Shown: one piece after another, positions 34,101 to 49,100 of the stretch
Layout of the letters: each line of letters starts with the position of its first letter
How positions within the stretch are numbered: position 1 is the stretch's first letter
Assembly (NCBI GenBank): GCA_031769625.1
Contig: JAUIMM010000135.1
Span: forward strand, 3,910,001 to 3,974,000
Source of the DNA: Taudactylus pleione
Taxonomy: Eukaryota; Chordata; Amphibia; Anura; Myobatrachidae
DNA length: 64,000 nucleotides
Direction: 5' to 3'
Translations under genes and position numbers: made by a program
The notes under the pieces: generated by a model
Database searches by the model: none
The model's input: the letters and a program-made list of their open reading frames with translations, nothing else
What the model was told of the DNA's origin: nothing

Positions 34101-37100
34101 TTCAGACACCCTCTGAGTGGCAGAATATCACTAACCTAAGCAGAGGCAAGGAGCCACGCTGTGAGGTGCAGCCTGCGTGAGAAGAAAGGAGTCCAGGAAG
34201 TGTAGGAAGGGGGCGGGGCCACACTGCTCTGACTGTGACTGTCAGTGATAAGGTGCATACACACTAGACGATATGCTCCCTGAGCGATATCGTCTAGTGT
34301 GTCCCCGGCAGGCTGTGCTCAATGTCGTTCATGACATTGAGCACAGCCGCTGAACGATATCATTAGCGATATCGTTCAGCGCCGGGCTCTCTCACCCATT
34401 CCCTGACATGCAGCAACCTGACGAGGTCGTCAGGTTGGCCTGCATGTCAGCCCGATGAACGAGGATGACGAACGACCCGCGGGAACGCGCGTCGTCGTCA
34501 TCGTTCATCTTTTTTGTGTTAAACATGGACGATAAAGTGGACGACTGAACGATAACGATATCGTTATCGTTCAGTCGTCCACTTTAATCGCCCAGTGTGT
34601 ACGCACCAATAGCCTGCCCAGCAGCAGCACAGCATGGAGCTGGGTATGTGTGTAAATGGCTGCGGGCTGCTGAGAGAGGCAGCGCGTGGCCCGACCAGCT
34701 TACTAGCTGAGCTGTCAACCACCCGCGGCACCCCTGCATAAGCACTGCGGCTCCCCTGGGAAAACTTTGATGAAGTAGTGGGTCTTGAGAGCCCATTTGA
34801 AGGATTGTAAAGAGGTGGAGAGTCTGATGGGAAGAGGGAGAGAATTCCAAAGGTGGGGAGCAGTGTGGGCAAAATCTTGGAGGCGGGAGTGAGAGGAATT
34901 AATCAATTGGCATGAGAGGCGGCGTGCATTTGTTGAATGAAGAGGGCGAACAGGAGAGTGATGGGAGATGAGGTCAGAGATGTAAATGGGAGAGGAATGG
35001 GTGAGGGCTTTGTTAGTGAGTGTGAGAACCTTGAATTTGGTTCTGAAGGGGAAGGGGAGCCAGTGGAGAGCTTGTAGAAGAGGGGAGGCAGCTGTAGAGT
35101 GTTTGGAGAGGAAGATGAGCCGAGCAGAAGCTTTGAGGACAGACTGGAGAGCGGAGAGAAAGAAGTTGGGGAGGCCAGATAGGAGGAGGTTACAGTAGTC
35201 CAATATGGAGATGACCAATGAGTGTATGAGGGTTTTAGTGGCATCCTGGCTGAGAAAGGGTCTAATCTTGGAAATATATTTAAGATGAAAACGACAGGAC
35301 TGCGAGAGATTCTGGATATGTGGTTTGAAGGAGAGGAAGGAGTCCAGAATAACTCCAAGACAGCACACTTTGGGGCTAGAGGAGATAGTTGTGCCATCAG
35401 TTGATAAAGAAATGGTGGGAAGTGTGGTTATTTTGGGGGGAGGGAAAATGATCAGCTAAGTCTTAGACATATTAAGTTTAAGAAATCGCTGGGACATCCA
35501 GGAAGAGACAGCAGAGAGACAGTTGGAGATATGAGTGAGGAGAGAGGGGTAGAGGTCAGGGGAGGAAAGGTAGATCTGAGTATCATCAGCATAGAGATGA
35601 TATTGGAGGTCAAAAGAGCTGATGAGTTCACCTACAGTAGTAAGGACGTATAGAGTGAGAATAGGAGAGGTCCAAGAACAGAACCTTGGGTGACCCTAAT
35701 GTAAGAGGCTGTGGGGGGGAAGAGGAGTCATGAGAGGAGACATAAAAAGATCAGTCAGAGAGGTAGGAGGATAGCCAGGAGAGGGCAGTGTCATGTAGAC
35801 CAAGGGAGTGAAGGATTTGTAGAATTAGAGGGTGGTCCACAGTGTCAAAAGCAGCAGACAGGACAAGGAGATTGAGTAGAGAGTAGCGGCCCTTGGATTT
35901 ATCAGCATGTAGATCGTTGCTGACTTTTGTGAGGGCAGTTTCAGTGGAGTGGAGAGAATGGAAGCCAGACTAAAAAGGGTCAAGGAGGGAGTGGGAGGAA
36001 AGAAAGGTGGTAAAGTGGTTGTAAACAACACGCTCAAGGAGCTTGGAGGCAAAAGGAAGGAGAGAGATGGGACTATAGTTGGAGAGAGTGTTAGAATCAA
36101 CAGTAGGTTTTTTTAAGAATGGGGGAGACAAGGGCATGTTTGAATTCAGAAGGACAGTGCCTGATGATAGGGAGGGATTAAGGAGGTGGGCAAGATGAGA
36201 GCAGGCAGAAAGAGAGAGGTAGCAGAGGAGTAGGGAAGGGATGGGGTCAAGGGGGGAGGTGTAAGGGGGGGAGGACCGGGTGATGGACATGACTTCCTCT
36301 CCAGATACAGGGGAGAAGGATGTCAGAATCTGTAAAATGGATGGGGAGGGGTGATCTGGGAAAGGAGGAGGTGGGGTACTCGTGGGATATGATGTCCTGA
36401 TGTATGGAGTAAATTTTAGATGTAAAGTAGGTAGCAAAGTCAAGGGCAGAGAGTGAGGAGGGGAGGGGAGGAAGGGGTGGGTGGAGGAGGGAGTTGAAGG
36501 TGGTGAAGAGATGCTGTGGATTTGAGGCATGAGAGGAGATGAGGTTCTTGAAATATGACTGTTTAGAGAGGGAAAGAGCAGCACTGTAGGATGAGAGCAA
36601 ATTTGAAATGGAGAAAATCTGCCTTAGAGCGTGATCTTCTCCACTGTTGCTCGGCGGTTCATGAACACTTTTGCAGGTATCTGGTGCATTTGGAATGCCA
36701 GAGTTGAGGTGCGGATCTGCGAGGGTGAATAGTGATCGCCAAAGAAACAGAGTCCAGAACAGAAGTAAGGGAGGAGTTGTATAAGGAAATGGCTTGTTCA
36801 GGGCAGGAGAGAGACAGGATAGGGGAGAGAAGTGAGTCAAGCTTTGAAGGAAAAGAAACGGTGTCAATAGCCTCAATGTTATGCTTAGTGATGGTGGCCT
36901 TAGGAGTTAGAGGAAGGGAAGCAGAGAGGGATAGGTTAAAAGAGAGAAGGTGATGGTCAGAGTGGAGGAATGGGGAATTGGAGTAATCAGAAATATCACA
37001 ATGGTGAGTGAAGACCAGGTCAAGCGAATGCCCACTCATATGGGAGGGTGAGGATGTCCATTAGGAGAGACCAAATGAAGACGCGAGGGTAAGGAGTTTG

Positions 37101-40100
37101 GAGGCAGAGGCATTTGTGGGGATATCAATTGGAATATTGAAGTCACCTAGGATAACAGAGGGAAGGTCAGAGGAGAGAAAGCGAGGGAGCCAGGAAGCAA
37201 AGTTGTCACAGAATTTTTCAGGAAGGGCCAGGGGGATGGTAAATGACAGCTGCTCTCAGGTGTACTGGTTGGAAGAGGCGTATGGCATAAACCTCAAATG
37301 TAGAGAAAGTAAAGCATGATTCAGAGGGTAGGAGTTAGTAGGAGTAACCAGGGGATAGAAGGACCCCTACACCACTATGGCGACCCCCAGGCCAAAGGGT
37401 GTTAGAGAAGGTGAGGCTCTCAGAGGAAACAGCTGCAGGGGAAGTGGTGTCAGAGGGTGAAATCAAGGTTTCAGTAATGGCCTCGGGGATGCAAGTTTGA
37501 ATAGGTCATTGGAACGAGTTTATTACAGACTGATCCAGCATTCCAGAGGGCACAAGACAGAGGGAGAGTGTTTATGGGAGAGATGTGAATGAGATTATCA
37601 GGGTTGCTGTAACGAGAACGTGAGTTTAATTTGGTGACCAAGATGAATGTAGTGGAGAGATTGTACGGGGACCAGTGCTGGGAAGGTAACCTGTAGGTGG
37701 CTGGCAGGGAGGGAGTTTAATACAATGTGGATGGAAGTGGGGTGGGATGACATGGAGAGGAGGTTTGGAGGAGGGATTAGCAGTGGGTAGTAGGACCCAG
37801 GAGGGGTAGAAGAGAATGAAAGTGGAGTAATGGGAGAGGAGAGGGAGGAAGGCAGACAGAGGAGGGGAGATAAAGGAAGGAGGAGGTGGAGGAGACAAGG
37901 GAAAAATGATAAAGGTGGAAGAAGGGGGCAGAGCAGAGGATTAGGTAGACACTGAGTGGAGGGGGAAGTGGAAGAACACATGATAATGGTGTGGATGAGT
38001 TGAATAGTGAGAGAAAAACTAGATATAGGCATAAAGTATGAATGTGAGAGAAAGTACAGGAGATTAGCAGAGAAGCAAGTAAAAGTACAGTGGAGGAAAA
38101 TGTGCCTGCACTATTACCAAACTTTATTATTGAGCAGAGGAAAGTGGAGATTTAATGGGGAAGAAATGGAATATTAAAGTAAACTGTATTAGAAGACAGA
38201 TGACAGGCTAGGCAATTAACTAAAATATAAATAAATATTTCTAAGAAATAAACTGAAATTGGCATAGAATACAGTAGGCTATGAGGTGATTGTGAAACCA
38301 GAGAGCCAGCACAAATATTAGCAAGTAAAGTGTAAGTTCTTATAGTGAGCAAACAGAGTCCAGTGATGAATGTCCTGGTTATGCAGACAGCAGTTGCTTG
38401 TAGTGAAGAGATTGTGAACTTGCATTTCTTGAGCATACTGTAGGTACATCCTCAATGCAATTTCAGTTGTGGAGAACTCTTCTCTCCTTAACTTGCTCAA
38501 TATTGGACCCTCAAGGAAGGAGCCTAGGTCATCCCTCATGGGCAGTAAGAATTTGCCTCCCTTCAAAGGGGAAGCTCTCCACAACCACCTCCTGTGGTAA
38601 AATACAATATCATCATATAAATAGAAGCATAAGCTAGAAAAAAACATCAAGTACAACCATCATTGGGGAGACAATAAAAAGGGAGGGTGGGAACTTCAAA
38701 CTGCAAAGAGGGACAGACCTCCCAGCTAGTCTTATTTATCCCACCAGTAATCTCATCCCCTCACATCTAAAAAGGAGCCCATTCATCGATTCAGTGCTCT
38801 TTAAGCCATCTACAGTAATATACCTGATCTGTGACATTCCTCCCCCCCCCAGCCTGGGCGCTTATGTGCCATGGGACCTATTAAGCCCTACACTGTCTTA
38901 GGCTGGTTACTGTGACTTAAATATTTCAGTGAAATAAAAACATCAGTTGCAAAGTGTAAATAGAAATAAAGGGGCTATTGCAGAGGTAAATGCAGTTACT
39001 GGTGAAGCAAAGTCACATGTCAGTAACACTTCCACTTATGCCTGAAAGGGCATAACTGGGCTGTAACAGGGCATGGGAGTGTCCATGGAATTGTTGGCTA
39101 TGCTACGAAGAATGTCTATTTTCTGAGAGTTCTTTTGTACCTAGCATAGGGCTTGTGCAAGAGCGCACTCTGATAATAACTGCTATGAAACCAAGCATAT
39201 GGATAGGGGTGCTCTAGCCAGTGGCATCACAAGGGAGGTGCGGCCCGCACTGGGTGTCACCCTTCAAGGGGGTGACACCAAAAACAGCAGCATACAGACC
39301 TGCGGGCTGCACCTGCTGCCAGCACACCCCCTTCCACGGCACCACCGATGACCCCAAGGACCTGCACGCCGCCGCCGCCGGGGGTCACTTGATTCTCTCA
39401 CCGCGGCCAGCGTCCAGAGCCACACACAGGCACAGATCAGCTCTCTGCGCCTGTGTGTTGCTCTGGACGCCGGCCGCGGTGACGTCATCACGCATGCGGC
39501 ATGCCGGAGGAAGAAGGAGGTGCGCACCCAGACACTCCTAGTGGAAGCCAGCCTGGACATCCTGAAGATAGGTAAGTAGTATTGCACAGGGGAGGGGTCA
39601 CAGCATAGGGGAATTACTGGGGGCATTCTGGGGCCACTGCATAGGGGCACTACTGGGGGTACTGTATAGGGGGCACAGTTTAAGGGCATTACTGAAGGCA
39701 CAGCATATGGGGCACTACTGTCTGGGGGCACTGCATAATGGGAGCTCCTGGGGGAATTGTATAAGGGGCACTACTGGGGTACTCTATAAGGGCATTATAG
39801 GGGGCACTGTATAAGGGGCGCTACTGGGGGTACTGTATAAGGGGCACTACTGGTGTACTGTATAAGGGCACTATAGGGGGCACTGTATAAGAGGCGCTAC
39901 TGGGGGTACTGTATAAGAGGCACTACTGAGGTACTGTACAAGGGCACTATAGGGGGCACTGCATAAGGGGAGCTCCTGGGGGTATTGTATAAGGGCACTA
40001 CTGGGGTACTGTATAAGGGCATTACTGAGGGCACAGCACTACTGTCTGAAGGCACTGCATAAGGAGTACCTGGGGGTACTGTATAAGGGCACTACTGGGG

Positions 40101-43100
40101 TACTGTATAAGGGCACTATAGGGGGCACTGTATAAGGGGCACTACTGGGGGTACTGTATAAGGGGCACTACTGGGGTACTGTATAAGGGCACTATTGGGG
40201 GCACTGCATAAGGGGCGCTACTGGGCCTACTGTATAAGGGGCACTATTGGGAAAACTGCATAAGGGGAGCTCCTGGGGGTATTGTATAAGGAGCACTACT
40301 GGGGGCACAGCGTAAGGGGCTCTAATACAGGAGGCATTGCATAATGGGCTATAATACAGTGGGCATTGCATAATGGGCTCTAATACGAGAAGCATTGCAT
40401 ATTGGGCACAACTACAGGGGTCATTGCATAAAGGGGTACTACTAAAGGGGGAACTGCATAATGGGCACTACTACTGGGGGCATTGAATAAGGGGCACTAC
40501 TACTGTGGGCATTGTGTATAAGGGTCAGTAATGTGGTCATTGTGTAAAATGGGCACTACTGTGGATCAGAACATAAATAAGGGACACTACTTTATGGTGT
40601 AATGTGAATCAGGGGCACTATGTGCGGTGTAATGTGGATAAGATTGTGCTACTGTGTGGTGTAATTTGAATTACATTTTTTGTTAAATTGCCGGGGGAGG
40701 GGGGTCATTCCACCACATCTCTAGGACCACTTTAAGCACTGCTACCCAGAATATCGGGTGTGGCATCGTTACTCCCGCCAGGTGCGCCTGGCATTCTGTG
40801 AGGAGCACAGTGTGACTGGGGGAAGAGTTCGCGGAGCTGTGCACCTTGGTCACGATTTCTTTTTTTGGTGTGGGGGGGGGATTGGGAGTCACCGTGCATT
40901 ACAGCACTGGGTGACACCAACCCTAGTGACGCCTCTGGCTCCAGCCACAGGGATACATACAGTACAGTTCAGCAATGTCAGTGATGGTCTTGGAGTGTAG
41001 TTTAGGGAGAGTGTAGGACATGCTTGAGAAGTGGGGGTGCTCAAGGAGGTATTCCATCGTGAAAACCCTTACTTCTAGTTACAATGCTCCCCTTTGTCTA
41101 TCTTGGACACATGGGGTAGGAAGGTCATGAGGTTTACAGATACCTGTATGTTACAGTGCTACAGTACCTATACAATAAAAATGTTACCTGCTTTTATAAA
41201 TGTTTCCCAATATAATTATTGTATATTATGTGTAATATTTACTTTGTATTTTGTTCTTGCAGGATATTATTGCTGGATCTCTCTCAATTGTAGCTGAGAA
41301 TAAACCCAACATCTGTCTGGTGAGTTACCTGATGAAAATATGGTTGAATGTGAACATTAAGGGGCATATGCAAGGTTTTCCACTTAAAGAATTACGTGGA
41401 CCTCGCTGCCAATTTTGGACTACAGCGGGTAAGCGTGCTCCTGATACCCACGGTATCCACTTTTAAAAAAATGCACGTTGGGTTTTCTGTGTTGAAAAAA
41501 CCCCACGGCATAAGAAAAAAGCATAAAATAAAATAAAATCCCACCTGCTTCGGATGCTCTGCTGTCATAGGTGCATGGCTTCTGCATCCTCCGACAGCTG
41601 GATTGGCTCCTGCTCTCCCCTGCATGAAGAAGAAAGCCAGCCAGGGAAGATAAGTGACTGCACACTCTGCCGAGGGTCACACACACAGACACAGGGGTCA
41701 CACACACTACAGGGGGGGTCATACACACACAGGGGGGTCATACACTCAACAAAGCACACTGACAAAGGGGTCACACACACACACACTAAGGGGTGACAGA
41801 GGGGTCACACACACCCACCCACACACACATGCGGGTTGGGTATGGGATACCAGTGGACGGGTTGCTGCCGGTCAGAATACATAACTATACCCAACCATTT
41901 TGCCTAAAAATGTTTTTTTAGGAAAAATTGGTTATACTCTTTGGCAGCGTGAAAAAAAAATCCTGCGCTGCGCAAAAGTTCAAAAACCCATCACCCAATT
42001 GAATAGCAAAAATCTAATAGGGATTTTTGCTATTCCTGCACCTAATTGAATATGTTTTTAAAACTATTATCAATATTATTAATACAACTTTTCTGCAATG
42101 TTTCAATAATTTTTTTAAAGTATTATTTATTTAGTTTGAGACATTTTCCAGCAAATTTGTATTTTGGGCCCAGCCTGCTCCATACTACAGACAACACAAA
42201 ATAATTGAAAGAAAAAGTCAAAATAAACCCTGGTATACGGTGTACTCATATAAGGGTCAATGTAGTGATGAACACAATTTGTGTCTCACACATACTGTAC
42301 GTGCACATACAATTCAGGCCACAAAATGATGATCTTTCTTGGTCATGCTGAGTAACATTTATCTTAAATATATTGTTATATATTATATTTATTATACACT
42401 CTTACACCAAACATTCTGGTGCTCAGTATAATTTAAGAGTATTAGATAAGAAACGTTTTAAGCATCCACAACTGCAGCTCTTATAAACAGAGGTAGTATA
42501 GCCTCTTTGACAAAAGAGAGAAACTGAACATTTTTCATACACACTTCTGATGTAGGTATTGCTATTTGCTTGGATAAATCTATAAATTGCTCTTTCAAAA
42601 AGATGGAGAGAAAGAACCAGCTTTGTAATAAATAATCAGTCTATTCTATACAAAGACAAGATGAATTAAAAAGTAAAAAAGATAATATAAAAATACTAAA
42701 AGCAATTTATGAAGTTAATATATAAATATACTTGCACTTTTCCCAATGGTGGTGAAATATTAGACCTTCCATTGGCTACCACTGACTGGCTGGATCAGGT
42801 GCTTGCTGGAAAATTTTAGCCTTGGGGGGCAGGCCCAAGTCACTGGCCCATAAATAGTGGCCTATCCTCAAAGAGAGCTATATATATTAGAGAGGTGTGC
42901 AGACCATGTGTTTGGTTCTAATTGATCATCGTGTTTTGGTTTTGCCAAAGCCACCCTCACGTGTTTCGGTTTTGGATCTGGATGATTTTTTTACATTTAT
43001 AAAAACAGCTAAAATCATGTAATGTGGGCCTGATTTAGTTCCTACAGTATTATTAACCTCAATAACATTAATTTCCAGTCATATCCAGTCAGTTTTGACC

Positions 43101-46100
43101 ACCTCATAGCTCACAATATTGTTCGCCAATATTGGCCAAAGGCTGGCTGGCTATACTAAGCAAAAGAGCAGCAGCACAAACACACAGAAATTTAAAAGAA
43201 TATAGCACATCTATGAAACATTGCAACACAGCAGTGGCAGAAAGGATGGCAATTTACAGCGTTGTTAATCATCTCTACACTGGGAAGATGTCATTATCAT
43301 CTTCAACCTCCTCACCCTTATCAGTGTAAACATCATCATAACCACACAATTTTAGCTCATCCCCACTGGAATCCACCATTACATAAGTCTCTATCTTTTG
43401 TTGCATTTGACGGCAAAGGTCTTCCTCATAGAATAGTTAATTAATCTAGTAATGGTGGTACCTACTGAAAGTTAGTGTTTAATAAAGTACTCCCACAGTC
43501 CACATTGCCTCTATGAGTTTTTTGTTAATGACATAGTGCCCCTTTAAGTTAAACAGTGCTCCTAAATGTTTTTTTTTGTTGTAAATGACAGTGCCGACAT
43601 AGTGCCCCTTTTTAGTTAAATACAATGCTCCTAATGGCTCTTGTAAATGACACAGTGCTCTTCCCCTGCCTTTACTGGCTTGACAAACACAACACAGTAC
43701 TCCAGCTCCAGTCCGATTAGTCCACTGCTCCTAATGGCATTTAGTGACTCTGAGTGCTGCAGTCCACAGTCCCAAAATGACACTGTGCCCTTAAGTTAGT
43801 TATAAATGAAAGTAACACACAACACAGTGCTTCCCACACCCTCTCCTTCAGATCTCCTATGCAAAATGGTGCTCAATCACGAGGGAGAGATTTTTATATG
43901 CAATCTAAAACACGTGAGATCTGGCACCAAGAAAATGACATTTTGCCTCGTTTTGGGATCTGAACCTGTCAGGAGGACCCGAGCCCCGGCACGGTTGTAC
44001 TCGGAACCCCTACGTTTGAGTATGTTTGGTTTCCACGCTTTCCATGCCCCTTATATGCCATCCGAGCCTTCAAGATGCCAATTATATGTCATCAGACCCC
44101 TGCAGATGCCCCTTTTGGCTATCAGACTCCTCCACATACACTTAATATTCCACAGACACCTGCTTTAATTTAGAAGGCAGTCCATCCAAAAAGGAACTCC
44201 TTGCTACTATTTTTTTTTAAACATACACTTACCTTAATTGGGCTGAGCTCTTCCCCTAGTTGTTTTTCTGTTTATTTTTGCAGCTAGGGCTGGACTTTCA
44301 CTGGACCTGCCTATATGGCAATCCCCTACTGACAGAGGTTCCCATTTAGGGTCATATAAGTCATTGATATATTTAAAATTATTAAAGAACAGGGGAGAGT
44401 CCTATTAAGAATGAGGCTCACATTTATTCATTTTTTTTTCTTTTGATCTGAGAGTAGTCTTGTGGGAGACACTGGGGCACTTTGGAGGCTCTGGTGAAGC
44501 AGAGAGTGGCAAGTGAGGGCCCTCAAAGTGACACGACCACTAAATTCAGTGTGACTGTTTATCTGGTTGTTATCACAGCACTGGCACAGCTGCACAATAG
44601 GGATGATACTGTACTGTAGGTGGCTGTATTACATCATTTTGTTGATGAAGTTTGATCTGCAGGGCTCATGCAGCCTTATAGGAAATAAACAATAAAAAAG
44701 CAAAGGGCAAAAACTTTTGCACATGTGAATAAGTATCTGGTTTATCACTACATAGTAGTAACCCATATTTGATATAAGTGTAAATATATCCTGCCTTATA
44801 TCAGCTCATATTAATATCAAAAAAGCAGAGAGGAAAATGTCATTGTTTAGCAGCAAACAAAGAAGAGAAATTGTTTGGTATATAAAACTTCACTTTTATT
44901 TACGTATTTCTTTAAAAGTTGTCCAAATAGGAAAAAGACCAGCGAAATATTAGACAAAAAAGGAAAACATAAAATAATAAAATGTTAAACAAATCAACCT
45001 AAATAATAATAAAGTGCAATTAGAAACCAAATGTTTTATTTATATTAGAGCTAAATTGCTCATTCATTTTGTGTTTGTGTATCTTTAATTACAGTATGCT
45101 CCACAGTATGCATATTGTAAATAACGGTATAAAGATACTTATCTATGTCACACTGAAATTCACTTACAGTATACCCCTTTCAGATTGCAAATAGCGGGTC
45201 GCACCTGGGATTTGTGCATGAGTCCATCCCGGGTGCAATCCGCCTGAGAACTCTTTCAGACTGGCAGATCGACTCGGCAATAATGCCGGGTCGATGACGC
45301 CATCAGCGTCACATGATAAGCCGGCGCTTGTAGATGAGATCAACTCCAAGCGCAGGCTCTCCTATGCAGTGAACGGGTACCCTGGGTTACCCGTTCACAC
45401 TGCACCACGAACCAGGCTGAACTTGTGCAATCGGACTGTGTTACTGTACATGTATTTTTCTCCTCTCTGATCTATTTGTGTAATTTGGAGTATGTAGATC
45501 ATTTGTATTGCTTTAATGATTTATATAAGGCTCATATTTGGATTTATCTTGACTGAGGAATGTACATTGGTGCGTCAAAGCTATATGCTCTTTAGGTCTT
45601 TGGGTCTGATGCAGCATGGATCGCTACTGCAATCGCAACTGCGATTCCGTATACAGTGAAGCTGTGAAAATATGCTAATGGATGCCGCCGCTCAGCCAGT
45701 ATAGAGACGCCCACTGCTGCTTTCTCACATCCGGAATATCTCGTAGTCCTGTGTAAACATTGGTAACATCGAGTAACATCGGCCCGTCATGCACAATTAT
45801 AGCAAGTCTGACCTGTCTCAGAAATTGTAAGACTCATTACACGCAATGAGTACTCAAGCTAATATATGCACGCCCATGCAAGGCGTTCAAATGGACAGGC
45901 ACGCCTGCGTTTCTGCATCCACTCCCCGTCACCACACCCCCATATGTGACTACCTGTCACTCACTCTGCGATGGATTCCCTTCTGCGTGCGTGGTCTTAT
46001 CGTGACTTTAGTAAGGGCTTAAGGGGGTGATTCAGCTAAGGACAGAATTGCAAAGCTGCACGCAAGCAGCTTTGCAATTCCGTCCTTGCTAATATGCATG

Positions 46101-49100
46101 GGCAGCAGGAGGTGTCTGACACCCCTTCTGCATTTGCGATCCCAGGCCGCCAACCAGCTGAGTAAGTGTCCATAAATGCAGCCCATGACCTTGCCACTCC
46201 CGGAAAACGGGGCTGACACATCTCCATTTCCGGGAACGCCGTCCATCCCCTCCGCCGCACCGACCCTTAAATTCCTCTGACTGTCAATCGGCATAGCAGG
46301 GGCTGCGTGCGATCATGCAAGACCCGTTCTGCAAAATTGGGAATCTGCATTGCACATACAGTACATGAAGTAGCCCCTAAGATATTTTCGCCACTATATT
46401 TGCAGTTAAGCAAGTATTTTTGTTATTGGACAATTTATTATTTGAATCTATAAGTGATTCTTTCTGACATACAGAGTATATCTAATGCTGGGCATACACT
46501 GCCAGATAAAATGTCTGTCAGACCGACAGACATTTTATCTGGCTGCTTGCCAGCTGCAGATGTTGCCGGCATACACTGTGAGAGAAATCTCACAGTGTAT
46601 AGCCCGACATCAGCGCTCCGCCCCCGGGGGAGGAGACATTTCCCTGTTCCTTCCGTAGGAAGGAACACAGAAAATGTCTGTCTGTCGGCTGCGCTGGGCA
46701 TACACTGCCCGATGCGGCCGACAGTTTCCCAGGTAAATATTGCATCGGACGGGCATGCTGGACAATCCAGCATGCCCGACCGAGCAATATTTAACCCTCG
46801 GTCGCCCGCACACACGCTACAATTATCGCGGCGATCCGCCGATATCGGCGGATCGTCCCGATAATTGCAGCGTGTATGGCCAGCATAATATTACTCTTTT
46901 TATCCTAGGGTTTCTTAAATAAAGGTGAAGTTTTATATTAGTCATATTCATAAGTTACAAACATGAATTATTCATCTAAGATAAGAGCGCCCAAAAATAG
47001 TTTTTTGCCTTTTATGCCTCTTGCAAACTGTATTTCTGTGTAAAAAAATAGCCAGTCTTTTATATTCTAATTAAAAAAATTAACATAGTGTGTTTTTCAG
47101 TGGCAGCTACTCTGTGCGGTGGTATCACCATCATCTGCACCCCAAACTAATTCTTGCAAAGGAGACCTTTTCTTTTCCTGGTGTGTAAAAATATTGCAGT
47201 CTTTTATAATCGTTCTGCCCAGCATACACCAACGGGAGGTCCGACTGGGACCTTAACCTCCTAGTATGTCTTCTGGGCTCCAATGTTACCACTCTGTGAA
47301 GTTTTCATCCAAATCCATTAAGTGGAAGGCTCAGAACAGGCTCCCCGGGTCTGAACAGGCTCCCTGGGACAAAGTTCTGCTCTGCACACTCCGCCATGAG
47401 GTCTGACCGGGACCTTAACCACTCTATTAGGGAGCCCAGACCATTTGCCACCCTTTTGTGAAGTTTTCGTCCAAATCCATAAAGTGGAAGGCCCAGAACA
47501 GGCTCCCTGGGTCACAGTTCTGCCCAGCATATACCAACTCGAGGTCCAACTGGGACCTCAACCCCTTAGTATATCTTCTGGGATCCAATGTTACCACTTT
47601 GTGAAGTTTTCATTCAAATTTATCTAGTGGAAGGCAGAGAAGAGGCTCCCCGGGTCCGAACAGGCTCCCTGGGTCAAAATTCTGCGTAGTGCACTCCGCC
47701 GTGAGGTCTGACCGGGACCCCAACCACTCTATTAGGCAGCCCAGACCACTTTCCACCCTTCCGCAAAGTTTTCATCCAAATCCATCAAGTGGAAGGCCCA
47801 GAACAGGGTCCCCGGGCCAAAGTTCTGCCCGGCATACACCAACTGGAGGTCCGGCTGGGACCTTAACCCCCTAGTATGTCTTCTGGCATCCAATGTTACC
47901 ATTCTGTGAAGTTCTCATCCAAATCCATCCAGTGGAAAGCTCAGAAAAGGCTCCCCGGGTCAAAGTTTTGGCCAGCGTACACCCATGGGAGGTCCAACCG
48001 GGACCCTAACCCCCTTAAAATTTGGCCAGCATCCAACTGGACCACCTTGCGTTGGTTTTATCCCAATCAGTGCAGGGGTGTCCGAATGCATAACCAGACA
48101 CACAAACACACATACCAATTAATTTATATATAAGATTTTATAATGTGCATAGTGTGTTTTCCAGTGGCAGCTACTGTGCGTGGTGCTATCCCCATCATCT
48201 ACACCCAAAAATATTTGCTGCAGAGGAGTCATTTTCTTTTGTTGGTGTGTAAAAAAAATAGCAAGCTTTTTATAATCAAATTTAAACGTTTATGTAGTGT
48301 GTCTATGATATGCAGCATATATTACTGTCCCCATCATTTGCACACCAAAAATCATAAGTGAAAAAGAAACAATGGGACTTAAACATTTTTTTATTCTTGG
48401 CCTAGAAAATGCCATTGTACCGATAATCCACTTAATCTACAGATATGTGGAAAAGTGGTACTGGTGAATTTTATGACTCTGACAGCCCACTGGGTGGGTA
48501 TACTGTATCTTCTTCAGCAGCAGCAGCTGTATCTAACACACAATGCCAGCTCATTCACAGGCAGACTTCTCCCTGTATCACATGCTTCAGTAAGAGGCAT
48601 ACCTGTTTCAATCTTTTGGAAAAACATAGCAAAATGGCTTACCCTGCTAAGACCTTCCACACATCCCATTTTTGGTGGCTCAGAATTTCTTAAAAACTGA
48701 CATGTGCGTGGAGGACAAGCTGTCCCAAAAAATTTCTAGGCATTTTTGGCATTCAGCAACTGCATGTAGAAGAATGCAGTGCCAGCAACAACATAACCAG
48801 GTGGAATTCCACCCTTTATATGCTTCAGCGACTGAAGAAACAGCAACAAGTTATCATGACATACTGTAATAATAATAATAATAATAATTTTATTTATATA
48901 TAGCGCTTTTCTCCTAAAGGACTCAAAGTGCTTTACATTTACCGTACAAAACACAAAATAAGCTTAAACAAGGGACATTATTGAAATGCTTGGGTGAAGA
49001 GGTAAGTCTTGAGTCTATTTTTGAAGGATTCTAGAGTGGAGGCCTCTCAAACTGTGTGGGGAAGTGAGTTCCAAAAGGTTGGGGCCACAAAACTGAAAGC

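Noticed and set aside
34903..37319. Several Ser/Pro-rich or Glu/Arg-rich frames
   Set aside because: Shadows of the minus-strand L2 LINE in other frames.
41654..41884. His/Thr-rich frame
   Set aside because: Translation of a CACACA-rich simple repeat.
46438..46922. Paired long frames on both strands
   Set aside because: They arise from the inverted repeats of the Harbinger-like MITE.
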